Assembly: GCF_000429645.1 (NCBI RefSeq)
Contig: NZ_KE386934.1
Coordinates: forward strand, 434,001-498,000
Direction of reading: 5' to 3'
Length of the DNA: 64,000 nt
From: Niveispirillum irakense DSM 11586
Lineage (GTDB): Bacteria; Pseudomonadota; Alphaproteobacteria; Azospirillales; Azospirillaceae
The stretch's first letter is position 1; every line of letters begins with the position of its first letter. The notes beneath the pieces were generated by a model. It did not search any database. It saw only the letters and a program-made list of their open reading frames with translations, and was not told the origin of the DNA. The translations under genes were made by a program, and so were the position numbers. Below are positions 8,881 to 17,867 of this stretch, piece after piece.

Positions 8881-10560
8881 ATGTTCAACCTCTTCACCCG
8901 CAGTGTCGAGAAAACGGATCTGGCGTTGATAAATGCCATCAACGCCAGTCAATGCGTTATTGCCTTCGATACCAACCGGCGGGTCATCGAAGTGAATGAC
9001 CTGTTCCTTCAGGCAACGGGTTATCGGCGGGAAGAGGTTCTGGGCCAGCCGCATATGCTGTTCATGGACAAAGAGGAGGCTGGCGGCAGCGCCTACGCCA
9101 CTTTCTGGGGCCGCCTGCTGGCGGGGGAGCCGACGGGAGGGGAATTCCGCCGTCTCGGGCGCGACGGGCGCGAAATCTGGATTCAGGCCACTTATACGCC
9201 CGTCAAGGATGCGAGCGGTCGGGTCACCCGGATTGTAAAGCTGGCCAGCGACATCACAGTCCAGAAGCAGCGCGCCATTGATGTCGCGGGACAATTACAG
9301 GCGTTGAACCGGTCCCAGGCGGTCATCACATTCAATCTCGACGGCACCATCCTGGACGCCAACGATAATTTTCTGAGCGCGGTGGGCTATAGGCGGGAAG
9401 ACATTGTCGGGCGCCATCACCGGATGTTCGTGGCCGAGTCCGAGCGTGAGGGGACTGACTACCGCACGTTCTGGAGCCGGCTGTCCAAAGGGGAGTTCTT
9501 CGACGGCATTTTCAAGCGTATCGCCAAGGATGGACGGGAGATCTATATCCGCGCCACCTATAATCCGATTCTGGATACCCATGGGCGGCCCGTGAAGGTG
9601 GTGAAGTTTGCTGCCGATATTACGGAATTACGGCTCGACATGGCTGACAAGTCCGGCCAGATCGAAGCCATCAACCGCAGCCAAGCGGTCATCGAGTTCG
9701 CCCTGGATGGCACCGTCCTGCGCGCCAATGCCAATTTCCTTGCCCTGATGAACTACCATGAGGAGGAGATCAAAGGGCGCCACCATCGCCTGTTCATGCC
9801 CGCAGAAGAGGTCGATAGCCAGGCCTATCGGGATTTCTGGAAAGCGCTGGCCAGGGGTGAATATCGCACCGGCACGTTCCGCCGGGTGGCAAAGGACGGG
9901 CATGATGTCTGGATCAATGCAAGCTACAACGCCATTTTCGATCCAGACGGCAAGCCCTTCAAGGTGGTGAAATACGCCTCCGACGTCACCCAGAATGTGC
10001 TGGCCCGCAAACGCAGCGAGCATGTCGGCGCCATGCTGGAAAACGTGGCCGCCGGCGCGGAAGAAATGAGCAGCTCTGTGCGGGAGATCGCCACCAGCAT
10101 GGTCCGCTCCCGCGACACGGCGGAGGCGGCCGACCACACGGCAGAATCGGCAACGGGCGCCACCCGGCGGCTGGCCAGCGTTACCGAATCCGTCGGCGGC
10201 ATTGTCAATGTCATCGCCGATATCGCCGGTCAGATCAATCTGCTGGCCCTGAACGCCACCATCGAAAGTGCGCGGGCCGGGGAAGCCGGCAAGGGCTTCG
10301 CCGTTGTGGCAACGGAGGTGAAGAACCTTGCCAATCAGGCCCGCGCCGCAACTGAGCGTATCAATGCGGAAATTGGCGATCTGCGCGGGGCCTCCAGTGA
10401 GGTGGTGGAAGCGCTGACCAGCATCCGGGCCGCTATCGACAATGTGCGCCAATATGTGACCTCCACCGCCGCCGCTGTTGAGGAACAGAGCGCGGTAGCC
10501 GCCGAAATGTCCGGCAGCATGCAGCGCGCCGCCAAGGAAGCCGCGTCAATCGTCGGGTAA
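8881..10560 (+). CDS. Soluble triple-PAS methyl-accepting chemotaxis protein
   Basis: Cytoplasmic chemoreceptor of 559 residues. Three homologous PAS domains (about residues 10-130, 135-255, 260-375) each contain a Y-R/H-E-E/D segment and end in a PAC-like V-K-x-A-S/A-D-I/V-T block. The signalling domain follows, with the hairpin tip [20 protein letters not shown] and helix [19 protein letters not shown]. No transmembrane segment is visible, so it must sense an internal or diffusible signal, perhaps through haem or flavin in a PAS domain (inference). No C-terminal methyltransferase-tether pentapeptide is seen. AAGGA lies 7 nt before the ATG. It interrupts the usual moeA-lexA adjacency. Confidence 0.93.
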   Translation: MFNLFTRSVEKTDLALINAINASQCVIAFDTNRRVIEVNDLFLQATGYRREEVLGQPHMLFMDKEEAGGSAYATFWGRLLAGEPTGGEFRRLGRDGREIWIQATYTPVKDASGRVTRIVKLASDITVQKQRAIDVAGQLQALNRSQAVITFNLDGTILDANDNFLSAVGYRREDIVGRHHRMFVAESEREGTDYRTFWSRLSKGEFFDGIFKRIAKDGREIYIRATYNPILDTHGRPVKVVKFAADITELRLDMADKSGQIEAINRSQAVIEFALDGTVLRANANFLALMNYHEEEIKGRHHRLFMPAEEVDSQAYRDFWKALARGEYRTGTFRRVAKDGHDVWINASYNAIFDPDGKPFKVVKYASDVTQNVLARKRSEHVGAMLENVAAGAEEMSSSVREIATSMVRSRDTAEAADHTAESATGATRRLASVTESVGGIVNVIADIAGQINLLALNATIESARAGEAGKGFAVVATEVKNLANQARAATERINAEIGDLRGASSEVVEALTSIRAAIDNVRQYVTSTAAAVEEQSAVAAEMSGSMQRAAKEAASIVG

Positions 10561-10567
10561 CCGGGAG

Positions 10568-10583
10568 GGCGGAAATAACCGCC
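10568..10583. terminator. Short hairpin between convergent genes
   Basis: GGCGG-AAATAA-CCGCC forms a 5-bp stem between the chemoreceptor stop and the moeA stop. It has no T-tract, so termination is only a possibility. Confidence 0.3.
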
Positions 10584-11813
10584 TTACAGCGCATCCAGCG
10601 GCATGATCCGGACCTTTTCCCCCGCCACCACCGGCGGGGCGTGCGGGTCGCGCAGGATCAGGCAGTCGGCCCAGGCCAGCCGGCTTAGCATGCCGCTATC
10701 CTGTTTCGGGAAGGGAGTGGCCACCTCCCTTCCCTGCGCATCGCGGGAAAGCTTGGCGCGGATGAAATCCGCCCGGCTGTCATTCCTCCCCAAATTCCCG
10801 CCCAATATTACTTCCCGCGTCTCATCCGCCGTCGGCAGCCCCTGCATGCCCAACAGCAGCGGGCGCAGGAACAGCCAGGCACAGACCAGGGCGGAGACCG
10901 GGTTGCCCGGCAGGCCCAGCATGGGCACACCCTTGATGCGACCAAACATCAGGGGCTTGCCGGGCCGCATGGCGATTTTCCAGAAATCCAGCTCCAGCCC
11001 GGCATGGCCCAGCACGGAGCGCACCAGATCATGCTCCCCCACCGACGCGCCGCCGATCGTCACCAGCAGGTCGGTACCGCTGGCAGCAGCAGCCAGTTCC
11101 GCCAGACTGTCGCGGTTATCCCCGGCAATGCCCAGATCCACCGCCTCCCCGCCCAACTGGCGCACCAGGGCGCAGAGTGCCAGGGAATTGGAGCTGACAA
11201 TCTGCCCCGGCGCCAGCGTGTCGCCGGGCATCACCACCTCATCCCCCGTGGCGAGGATGGAAACGCGGGGGCGACGGCGAACCTTCAGCCAGGGCACATT
11301 CATGGAAGCCGCCAGCGCCAGATCGCGCACGGTCAGCCGCCGCCCCGCCGGCACGCCGACATCGCCAATGCTGAAATCCTGCCCCGCCGGCCGTATCCAG
11401 CGCCCCGGCCCGCTGCCATCTTTCAAGGTGACGGTGGCGCCGTGATCGTCTGCATCCTCCTGCACCACCACCGTATCGGCCCCATCGGGCAAGGCCCCGC
11501 CGGTGAAAATCCGCACCGCCTGCCCCGGCCCCACCCCGCCGGCAAAGGGCCGGCCCGCCGGCGCCTCGCCGATGCGGGCCAGCGTGACGGGGAAACTGGC
11601 GATGTCCGCCGTGCGCACGGCCCAGCCATCCATGGCCGAAACAGCCGTCGGCGGATGTGTAACCCGCGCCACCACATCCGCCGCCAGCACCCGGCCCAGC
11701 CCCTGGGTCAAGGGCACCTGTTCCGCCGGCAGCGGTTGGATATTGGCCAGGATACGGGCGCGGGCTTCGGAAAGGGGGATCAAGCGGGGGCTCCGTGAGT
11801 CAGGTCGGACCAA
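10584..11813 (-). CDS. moeA: Molybdopterin molybdenumtransferase
   Basis: Inserts molybdate into adenylylated molybdopterin in the last step of molybdenum cofactor synthesis. The protein has 409 residues. Domain III motifs are clear: TGDEVVMPGD, TIGGASVGEHDLV and LPGNPVSALVC, with AMRPGKPLMFG between them. The N-terminal part has AVSAMDGWAVR, the conserved MDG(Y/W)A segment. In related genomes it usually follows moaC; here an SRPBCC/LysR pair lies between them. Confidence 0.96.
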   Translation of the reverse strand: MVRPDSRSPRLIPLSEARARILANIQPLPAEQVPLTQGLGRVLAADVVARVTHPPTAVSAMDGWAVRTADIASFPVTLARIGEAPAGRPFAGGVGPGQAVRIFTGGALPDGADTVVVQEDADDHGATVTLKDGSGPGRWIRPAGQDFSIGDVGVPAGRRLTVRDLALAASMNVPWLKVRRRPRVSILATGDEVVMPGDTLAPGQIVSSNSLALCALVRQLGGEAVDLGIAGDNRDSLAELAAAASGTDLLVTIGGASVGEHDLVRSVLGHAGLELDFWKIAMRPGKPLMFGRIKGVPMLGLPGNPVSALVCAWLFLRPLLLGMQGLPTADETREVILGGNLGRNDSRADFIRAKLSRDAQGREVATPFPKQDSGMLSRLAWADCLILRDPHAPPVVAGEKVRIMPLDAL

Positions 11814-11862
11814 GAGATATCTGGGACCTTATCCATCGCGCAATAGGTCGCACCATCCCCGT

Positions 11863-12375
11863 TCAAACGAGATGGCAGCGGGCATACGTTACCATGCCGA
11901 CGATCCATTCCTGGTGCCCATTGATCATCGGATTGGGGATTGCCGCCGCCAATTCGCGCGCCGGCTGTCCGTTTTGCGTTTCCTGGGTCAGGATACGCAC
12001 ACGCCCATCGGACAGATCCTCTATCAACCAGGCATGGTGGACATCCAACCGCCGATGCGCGTCTCCTTCCACCCAACCGTGCCAAGCCAGTCGCGCCGGT
12101 TGCCCCTCCACCGGTTCCACATATTCGACAACTTCGGCTTCCACGGAAAAACCAAAGGTTACGAACCTAAACCGGGTTCCAAGGGCCAATGCCGGTCCCT
12201 GCCCATCGTAAAACCATATGTCGCTAACATTGCTATAATAACGCGGCCAGATTGTAGTTTTTGCAAGCGCAGGCCAGACTTGGTGGGCTGAAAGATCGGC
12301 AACGATAATCTCGTTGGATGCAAAATTATCGCTGAAGCCGGGCACATAGCCATCAGGCCAATGGATCATGTTCAT
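11863..12375 (-). CDS. SRPBCC (START-like) domain protein
   Basis: A 170-residue single-domain protein of the polyketide cyclase/START-like superfamily. The N-terminal strand-helix (SNEIIVADLSAHQVWPALA), the following TTIWPRYYSNV and the C-terminal helix region fit a helix-grip fold that binds hydrophobic ligands. Substrate unknown. It is divergent from a LysR-type regulator across 105 nt that hold a perfect inverted repeat, which suggests it is the regulator's target. Confidence 0.75.
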   Translation of the reverse strand: MNMIHWPDGYVPGFSDNFASNEIIVADLSAHQVWPALAKTTIWPRYYSNVSDIWFYDGQGPALALGTRFRFVTFGFSVEAEVVEYVEPVEGQPARLAWHGWVEGDAHRRLDVHHAWLIEDLSDGRVRILTQETQNGQPARELAAAIPNPMINGHQEWIVGMVTYARCHLV

Positions 12376-12404
12376 GTTCTTCTCCCAGGCGGCGCGGGTG
12401 GATT

Positions 12405-12421
12405 GTCAAGCGCCGCTTGAC
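12405..12421. promoter_or_regulatory. Inverted repeat in the SRPBCC/LysR divergent promoter
   Basis: GTCAAGCG-C-CGCTTGAC has two perfect 8-bp arms around one base. It lies between divergent start codons, the position expected for a LysR-type regulator operator. Confidence 0.5.
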
Positions 12422-12480
12422 CAGACATGACCGTTCCGCTGATATAGCTCAAATCGTGAATGGATATTTTCTTAATAAGA

Positions 12481-13419
12481 ATGACTGATATTAGCCGCCT
12501 TGACCTGAACCTTCTGAAGACGCTTGATGCGCTGCTGACGGAACGGAGTGTCACCAGGACGGCCGCGCGGCTGGGCCTGACCCAACCGGCGGTAAGCGGT
12601 ATGTTGACCCGCTTGCGCCAGCAATTTAGCGATCCGCTTTTCGTTCGAAGCCAACATGGCATGGTTCCGACGGCGCGGGCCACGGAACTGGCGACTACCC
12701 TTCGCCGCATTCTGGCCGATATAGAGACACTCCTGGTACCAGAACAGTTCGATCCAGTTCAGGCCAACCTGACGGTAACCTTGGCGGCTACCGATTATGC
12801 CTTGCAGGCGGTCATTGTCCCCTTCGTGGCACGGGTTCGTGTCTTTGCACCCGGCATCCGTATCGCGATACAACCAGTCGATGACAGCCGTATCCAAGAG
12901 CAATGCGAGCGCGGCACGATCGATATGGCGCTCAGCACACCCGAGCAGGCACCGCCTAGCCTGCGGTCGCGGCATCTCTTCGACGAGGATTATGTATGTG
13001 TCATGCGCCAACACCATCCCGATGCCGGGGCGACGCCTCTTTCCCTGGATCGGTTCTGCGCGCTTGATCACGCCTTGGTTTCTTACGGGGGCAACCGTTT
13101 CCAGGGCGTGACCGATTTGGCACTCGCGAGATTGGGGCGACAGCGGCGAACAGTGCTGAGCTTGGCCAGTTTTCTAGCCTTGGGTGACATTCTACGGGCC
13201 ACGGATCTGATCGCCGTCATTCCGCGCCGGATGGCGACACAGATGCAGAACATTGTCATCAGTGAGCCGCCAGTGGTGATCCCAGGATTCCAGAAGATCC
13301 TCGTCTGGCACGAACGCACTCAGCATGACCCGGCCCAGCGCTGGCTGCGATCACTGCTTGCCGATAGCTGCGCAATAGTCCCTGGCCATCAAAGCCCTCA
13401 CCCAAGCGGCCCGATATAG
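12481..13419 (+). CDS. LysR family transcriptional regulator
   Basis: About 312 residues. The N-terminal winged helix-turn-helix reads [13 protein letters not shown]...[24 protein letters not shown], followed by the LysR effector-binding domain ([34 protein letters not shown]). The start at 12481 gives the usual M-x-x-I-S-R-L-D-L-N beginning; an ATG at 12460 in the same frame is the alternative. Its 3' end overlaps the convergent moaC end by 22 nt, a sign of a later insertion. Probable target: the divergent SRPBCC gene and itself. Confidence 0.93.
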   Translation: MTDISRLDLNLLKTLDALLTERSVTRTAARLGLTQPAVSGMLTRLRQQFSDPLFVRSQHGMVPTARATELATTLRRILADIETLLVPEQFDPVQANLTVTLAATDYALQAVIVPFVARVRVFAPGIRIAIQPVDDSRIQEQCERGTIDMALSTPEQAPPSLRSRHLFDEDYVCVMRQHHPDAGATPLSLDRFCALDHALVSYGGNRFQGVTDLALARLGRQRRTVLSLASFLALGDILRATDLIAVIPRRMATQMQNIVISEPPVVIPGFQKILVWHERTQHDPAQRWLRSLLADSCAIVPGHQSPHPSGPI

Positions 13420-13883
13420 GTCCCGCTCTTGCCGCCTTCCTTATAGGCAAGCTGAACGGCGCCGATCACCATGCCCTTATCGACCGCCTTGCACATGTCA
13501 TAGATGGTGAGCGCGGCGACGGAGACCGCCGTCAGCGCTTCCATCTCCACGCCCGTGCGGCCTTTCAGCTTCACGGTGGCGCTGATCTCCACCTTTGCTC
13601 CCGCCTCATCCAGGGTGAAATCCACCGAGACCTTGGACAGGGCCAGCGGGTGGCAGAGCGGGATCAGGTCGGCGGTTTTCTTGGCAGCCATGATGCCGGC
13701 CAGCCGCGCCACGCCCAGCACATCGCCCTTTTCCATGCCGCCCGCGCGGATCAGGGCCAGGGTTGCAGGATTCATGGCGATATGGCCGCGCGCGGTGGCG
13801 ATGCGCACCGTCTCCTCCTTGGCGGACACATCCACCATGGCGGCGTTGCCGGCCTCATCAAAATGGGTCAGGCGGCCCGCCAT
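13398..13883 (-). CDS. moaC: Cyclic pyranopterin monophosphate synthase
   Basis: Second step of molybdenum cofactor synthesis, forming cPMP from the MoaA product. The 161-residue protein contains [13 protein letters not shown], the conserved active-site segment, and [20 protein letters not shown], then AYKEGGKSG with the catalytic lysine. It follows trpC by 3 nt and is cotranscribed with trpGDC, an arrangement common in alphaproteobacteria. Confidence 0.97.
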   Translation of the reverse strand: MAGRLTHFDEAGNAAMVDVSAKEETVRIATARGHIAMNPATLALIRAGGMEKGDVLGVARLAGIMAAKKTADLIPLCHPLALSKVSVDFTLDEAGAKVEISATVKLKGRTGVEMEALTAVSVAALTIYDMCKAVDKGMVIGAVQLAYKEGGKSGTYIGPLG

Positions 13884-13886
13884 GGC

Positions 13887-14705
13887 TCAGGCCGCCGGGG
13901 CGAAGGGGGTGGAGAGCAAAGCGCGGGTGGCGGCCACCACGTCCGGCTTGGCCATCAGCGATTCCCCGATCAGGAAGCGGCGCGCCCCGGCAGCGGCCAG
14001 CCGCGACAGGTCGGCCGGGCTGTGGATACCGCTTTCCGCCACGAGATGCCGGCCCGCCGGCACCATGGCCGCCAGCCGTTCCGTGGTGGCAAGATCGATG
14101 GAAAGGGTCTTCAGGTTGCGGTTATTCACCCCCAGCAGACCGCCGGGCAGCTTCAAGGCCCGCTCCATCTCCGGCTCGTCATGCACCTCCACCAGCACAT
14201 CCATGCCGTAGCCGATGGCGGCGTCATAAAGGTCACGCGCCAGCGCATCATCCAGGCAGGCCATGATCAACAGGATGCAGTCAGCCCCCAGCGCCCGGCT
14301 TTCCGTGATCTGATAGGGATCGATCATGAAATCCTTGCGCAGGGCCGGCAGGTCCACAGCCGCGCGGGCGGCCTGCAAAAAGGCGTCGTCGCCCTGGAAA
14401 TAGGGGATATCGGTCAGTACCGACAGGCAGGTGGCGCCAGCTTCCTTATAGGCCCGCGCCAGGGTCGGCGGGTCAAAATCGGCACGGATCAGGCCCTTGG
14501 ACGGGCTCGCCTTCTTGATCTCCGCGATCAAGGCCCAGCGCCCGTCGGCCACAGTGCGGGAAAGCGCATTGACGAAACCACGCGGGGCCGGCTGGGCCTT
14601 CGCCGCTTCTTCCACCAGCGCCAGGGGGCGGGCGGCTTTGGCGCGGGCCACATGCTCGGCCTTATCGGCACAGATACGGGCCAGAACGTCGGGGGTGCTG
14701 TTCAT
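13887..14705 (-). CDS. trpC: Indole-3-glycerol phosphate synthase
   Basis: Ring closure of CdRP to indole-3-glycerol phosphate in tryptophan synthesis. A TIM barrel of 272 residues with [11 protein letters not shown] (catalytic lysine), GVNNRNLKT and [12 protein letters not shown], all classic TrpC motifs. It is monofunctional, not fused to TrpF. Its ATG overlaps the trpD stop in TAATG. Confidence 0.97.
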   Translation of the reverse strand: MNSTPDVLARICADKAEHVARAKAARPLALVEEAAKAQPAPRGFVNALSRTVADGRWALIAEIKKASPSKGLIRADFDPPTLARAYKEAGATCLSVLTDIPYFQGDDAFLQAARAAVDLPALRKDFMIDPYQITESRALGADCILLIMACLDDALARDLYDAAIGYGMDVLVEVHDEPEMERALKLPGGLLGVNNRNLKTLSIDLATTERLAAMVPAGRHLVAESGIHSPADLSRLAAAGARRFLIGESLMAKPDVVAATRALLSTPFAPAA

Positions 14706-15742
14706 TATTCGGTCACCGGAATGTGGGTGATGCTGGCCAGGCGTTCCAGGGCCAGGGTGGCCTGACCGCTGTCAATGGCATCAGCCGCCTTAGCCACACC
14801 TGCCTTCAGGTCAGGTGCGGCGTCGGCCACCACCAGGGCAGCGGCAGCGTTCAGCAGCACGATGTCACGATAAGGGCCCTTGGCCCCAGAGAGCACAGCG
14901 CGCAAGGCCTGGGCATTTTCCTCCGGCGTGCCGCCGCGGAGGTCATCCGCCGTGGCGCGGGGCAGGCCCGCATCCTCCGGCGTAATCTCAAACGTGCGCA
15001 CCACACCATGGCGTAACTCCGCCACATGGGTGGGGCCGGTGGTGGTGATCTCATCCAGCCCGTCGCTGCCATTCACCACCCAGGCCGTCTGCGAGCCCAG
15101 ATTGTGCAGCACATGGGCCAGCGGCTCGATCCACTGGCGGGAGAAGACACCCAGCAATTGCCGCTTCGCCCCGGCAGGGTTGGAGAGCGGCCCCATCAGG
15201 TTGAAGATGGTGCGCGTGCCCAGCTCCACCCGCGTCGGCCCGACATTGCGCATGGCGGTGTGGTGGCGGGTGGCCAGCAGAAAGCCGATGCCGGCATCAA
15301 ACAAAGCCCGCCGTACCAGGGTGAAATCGGCATCCAGGTTCACCCCCAGCGCCGACAGCACATCCGCCGCCCCCGATTTCGAGGAAATCGCCCGGTTGCC
15401 ATGCTTGGCCACCGGCACACCGCAGCCGGCAATCACAAAGGCCACGGCGGTGGAGATATTATAGGTATGGGCCCCATCGCCGCCGGTGCCACACGTATCA
15501 ATAATGCCTTCCGGCGCTTCGATCCCGATGGCCTTGGCGCGCATGGCGCGCACGGCCCCGGTGATCTCCGCCACACTCTCCCCGCGCACCCGCAGCGCCA
15601 TCAGGAAGCCGCCCATCTGCGATGGTGTGGCATTGCCGGACATGATGATGGCGAAGGCATGTTCCGCCTCCGCCTCGCTGAGACTGGCTCCGGTGGCGAC
15701 CTTCGCCAGCAGCGCCTTGAAATCCCCCATATCGCCGGTCAT
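14705..15742 (-). CDS. trpD: Anthranilate phosphoribosyltransferase
   Basis: Transfers phosphoribose from PRPP to anthranilate. The 345-residue protein carries the PRPP-binding glycine-rich loop [17 protein letters not shown] and the anthranilate-binding [21 protein letters not shown]. It lies 12 nt after trpG and overlaps trpC by one base. It is separate from TrpG rather than fused to it. Confidence 0.97.
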   Translation of the reverse strand: MTGDMGDFKALLAKVATGASLSEAEAEHAFAIIMSGNATPSQMGGFLMALRVRGESVAEITGAVRAMRAKAIGIEAPEGIIDTCGTGGDGAHTYNISTAVAFVIAGCGVPVAKHGNRAISSKSGAADVLSALGVNLDADFTLVRRALFDAGIGFLLATRHHTAMRNVGPTRVELGTRTIFNLMGPLSNPAGAKRQLLGVFSRQWIEPLAHVLHNLGSQTAWVVNGSDGLDEITTTGPTHVAELRHGVVRTFEITPEDAGLPRATADDLRGGTPEENAQALRAVLSGAKGPYRDIVLLNAAAALVVADAAPDLKAGVAKAADAIDSGQATLALERLASITHIPVTE

Positions 15743-15754
15743 CGGCCCCCGCCT

Positions 15755-16360
15755 TCAGGCAACGGTACGCAGGCGGGGCCCGCGCGTGATGTTGGCCAGT
15801 TCCAGGAAGTTATCCAGAATCTTGTGACCATTCTCGGACGCGATGCTTTCCGGGTGGAATTGCACGCCATGGATGGGCAGCGTCTTGTGTGACAGCGCCA
15901 TGATCATCCCATCATCCAGCCATGCCGTGCTTTCCAGACAATCGGGCAGCGTCTCCTTCTCCACGATCAGGGAGTGGTAGCGCGTGGCCTGGAACGGGCT
16001 GGGCAGCCCTTTCATCAGGGTACGGCCTTCATGAAACACGGTGCCCATCTTGCCATGCATCGGCTGGGGTGCGCGCACCACCTTGCCGCCAAAGGCCTGA
16101 CCGATGGCCTGGTGCCCCAGGCAGACACCCATCAGCGGAATCTTATGTTCGGCGGCGGCATGGATCAGCGGCAGGCAGATGCCGGCCTTGTCCGGGTCGC
16201 AGGGGCCGGGCGACAGCATGATGGCCTGCGGCTTCAGGTCCAACGCCTGTTCCAGCTTCAGCGCGTCGTTGCGCCACACCTGCACGTCAGCGCCCAATTC
16301 GCCCAGGTAATGCACCAGATTCCAGGTGAAGCTGTCGTAATTGTCGATGAAGAGCAGCAT
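15755..16360 (-). CDS. trpG: Anthranilate synthase glutamine amidotransferase component
   Basis: Supplies ammonia from glutamine to TrpE. Class I amidotransferase of 201 residues: nucleophile in [16 protein letters not shown], His-Glu of the triad in [10 protein letters not shown], and the family start [20 protein letters not shown]. The ATG at 16360 is chosen on this family start; the open frame runs back to 16735 but the extension is low-complexity and overlaps the divergent gene. trpE is not in the window. The upstream region has two mutually exclusive stem-loops (16396-16422). Confidence 0.95.
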   Translation of the reverse strand: MLLFIDNYDSFTWNLVHYLGELGADVQVWRNDALKLEQALDLKPQAIMLSPGPCDPDKAGICLPLIHAAAEHKIPLMGVCLGHQAIGQAFGGKVVRAPQPMHGKMGTVFHEGRTLMKGLPSPFQATRYHSLIVEKETLPDCLESTAWLDDGMIMALSHKTLPIHGVQFHPESIASENGHKILDNFLELANITRGPRLRTVA

Positions 16361-16395
16361 GGCGGTGTTCTTGACCCTTGGAATATGCCACGGAA

Positions 16396-16422
16396 GCGGC
16401 CCGTGAATGGCCGCCGGGCGGC
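16396..16422 (-). other. Overlapping alternative stem-loops upstream of trpG
   Basis: GCGGCC (16396-16401) pairs with GGCCGC (16409-16414). The segment GCCGC (16410-16414) can pair instead with GCGGC (16418-16422). The two hairpins share one arm and so exclude each other, 36-62 nt before the trpG start. No T-tract and no separate leader ORF is seen, so attenuation is unproven. Confidence 0.25.
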
Positions 16423-16586
16423 AGCCTATAGGCGTTGCCGGGGGAATTCCAGCCCATGCGACGGGCCAAGCCCCCTGCCAGAACGTTAACCGCCCTGCGG
16501 TGACGGCATTGCAGCCGGTTGAGGTTTGTTCCATATCTGGCGCTGATTTATGAATTTGCGCCCGCCTTGCAGGGATCGACAGCCCC

Positions 16587-17864
16587 ATGTCCGACCAGCG
16601 CCGATCCCCCGGCCCCCGTATCAAACAACCCCAGAAGCGTCGGGGCACGAGCGGCCCCCTGCCCAGACCCAGGGTCCGGGCCCGCAAAGGCCATATCCGC
16701 GATCGTGGCCGTTCCTGGCTGACCCGGCTGGGCAAAGGCGGGCAAGCGCTGCTGGTGCTGCTGGCACTGGTGGCCGTCGCCGGTGGGCTTTATGCGTTGA
16801 ACAGCAATGATGGGCCTTACCGCCCCGTCGCCGCCGGCCCCGCCCTGACACCGGCGGAGGAAATGGCCGATTCCCAAGCCGAGGACGAGGTGGAAGAGGC
16901 TGTGGACGAGGACGCGGCGGAGGAAAAAGGCGCCGGCCCGACAAAGCCGGACCGCGCCCCCACACCGCCGCCTGCCGCCCAGCCAACAGCACCGCCCGCC
17001 CCTGCCCCGCCGGAACCCCAGCCCCCGGCAGCAAGCACGGAGCCGGCACGGCCCGCACCGGAAAAAGCCCAGGTCGCGGCAGTGCCCCGCCCGCCCAAGC
17101 CGCTGCCCCCCGTCCCGCCGCCGCCGGCAGGGGTGCCCGCTTGGCGCCATTATGCCGTCCAGGCCCCCGCCGCCGATGGGCGGCCCCGCATCGTCATCGT
17201 GATTGACGATATGGGGCTGGACCGCCGGCGCAGCGACAAGGTGGTGGGCCTTCCCGGCCCGCTGACGCTGGCCTGGCTGCCCTATGCCCGCGATCTCGGC
17301 ACCCAGACGGCCCAGGCCCATGGCGGGGGCCATGAACTGATTGTCCATATGCCCATGGAACCGTCGGGCAAGGAGAATCCGGGGCCGAATGCGCTGTTCA
17401 CCCAGTTAGGGGAAACGGAACTGCGTCAGCGTCTGGCCCATAACCTGTCGGCTTTCAGCGGCTTTGTCGGCATCAACAACCATATGGGCAGCCGCTTCAC
17501 AGCCGATAGCACGGGCATGGCAGTGGTCTTGTCTGAACTGTCTGGCCGGGGCCTGCTGTTCCTGGACAGCCGCACCACGGCCGACAGCAAGGCAGCCTCG
17601 CTGGCCAGCCATTATCAGGTGCCGATGCAGGCGCGCGACGTGTTTCTGGACCATGTGCAGACACCGGAAGCCGTTGCCAAGGCCCTGGCCCAGGTGGAAA
17701 GCATCGCCCGACGCAAGGGCAGCGCCATCGCCATTGGCCACCCCCATGATGTGACCATCGCCGCCCTGACCAGATGGCTGCCAACCCTGGAGGCAAAAGG
17801 CTTCCAGCTTGTGCCCCTTACAGCGGTCGTCAATCCGCCGGCTGGCCGTATGGACGGGCTTTGA
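16587..17864 (+). CDS. Divergent polysaccharide deacetylase family protein (YibQ type)
   Basis: A 425-residue envelope protein. It has an Arg/Pro-rich cytoplasmic N-terminus, one membrane anchor ([17 protein letters not shown], about residues 53-69), and a long acidic then Pro/Ala-rich linker (about residues 85-180). The C-terminal domain starts at [17 protein letters not shown] and contains [17 protein letters not shown] and AIGHPHDVT, typical of the divergent polysaccharide deacetylase (COG2861) family. Its substrate is unestablished. It is divergent from trpG and convergent with comEC (3 nt between stop codons). Confidence 0.9.
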   Translation: MSDQRRSPGPRIKQPQKRRGTSGPLPRPRVRARKGHIRDRGRSWLTRLGKGGQALLVLLALVAVAGGLYALNSNDGPYRPVAAGPALTPAEEMADSQAEDEVEEAVDEDAAEEKGAGPTKPDRAPTPPPAAQPTAPPAPAPPEPQPPAASTEPARPAPEKAQVAAVPRPPKPLPPVPPPPAGVPAWRHYAVQAPAADGRPRIVIVIDDMGLDRRRSDKVVGLPGPLTLAWLPYARDLGTQTAQAHGGGHELIVHMPMEPSGKENPGPNALFTQLGETELRQRLAHNLSAFSGFVGINNHMGSRFTADSTGMAVVLSELSGRGLLFLDSRTTADSKAASLASHYQVPMQARDVFLDHVQTPEAVAKALAQVESIARRKGSAIAIGHPHDVTIAALTRWLPTLEAKGFQLVPLTAVVNPPAGRMDGL

Positions 17865-17867
17865 TGG

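Noticed and set aside
15974-16489. Separate trp leader peptide gene
   Set aside because: No short ORF with its own start and stop precedes trpG; the Trp codons lie in the same open frame as trpG, so only the hairpins are reported as a weak finding.
16360-16735. N-terminal extension of trpG to 16735
   Set aside because: TrpG proteins begin at the [10 protein letters not shown] strand; the extension is not amidotransferase-like and overlaps the divergent deacetylase gene.
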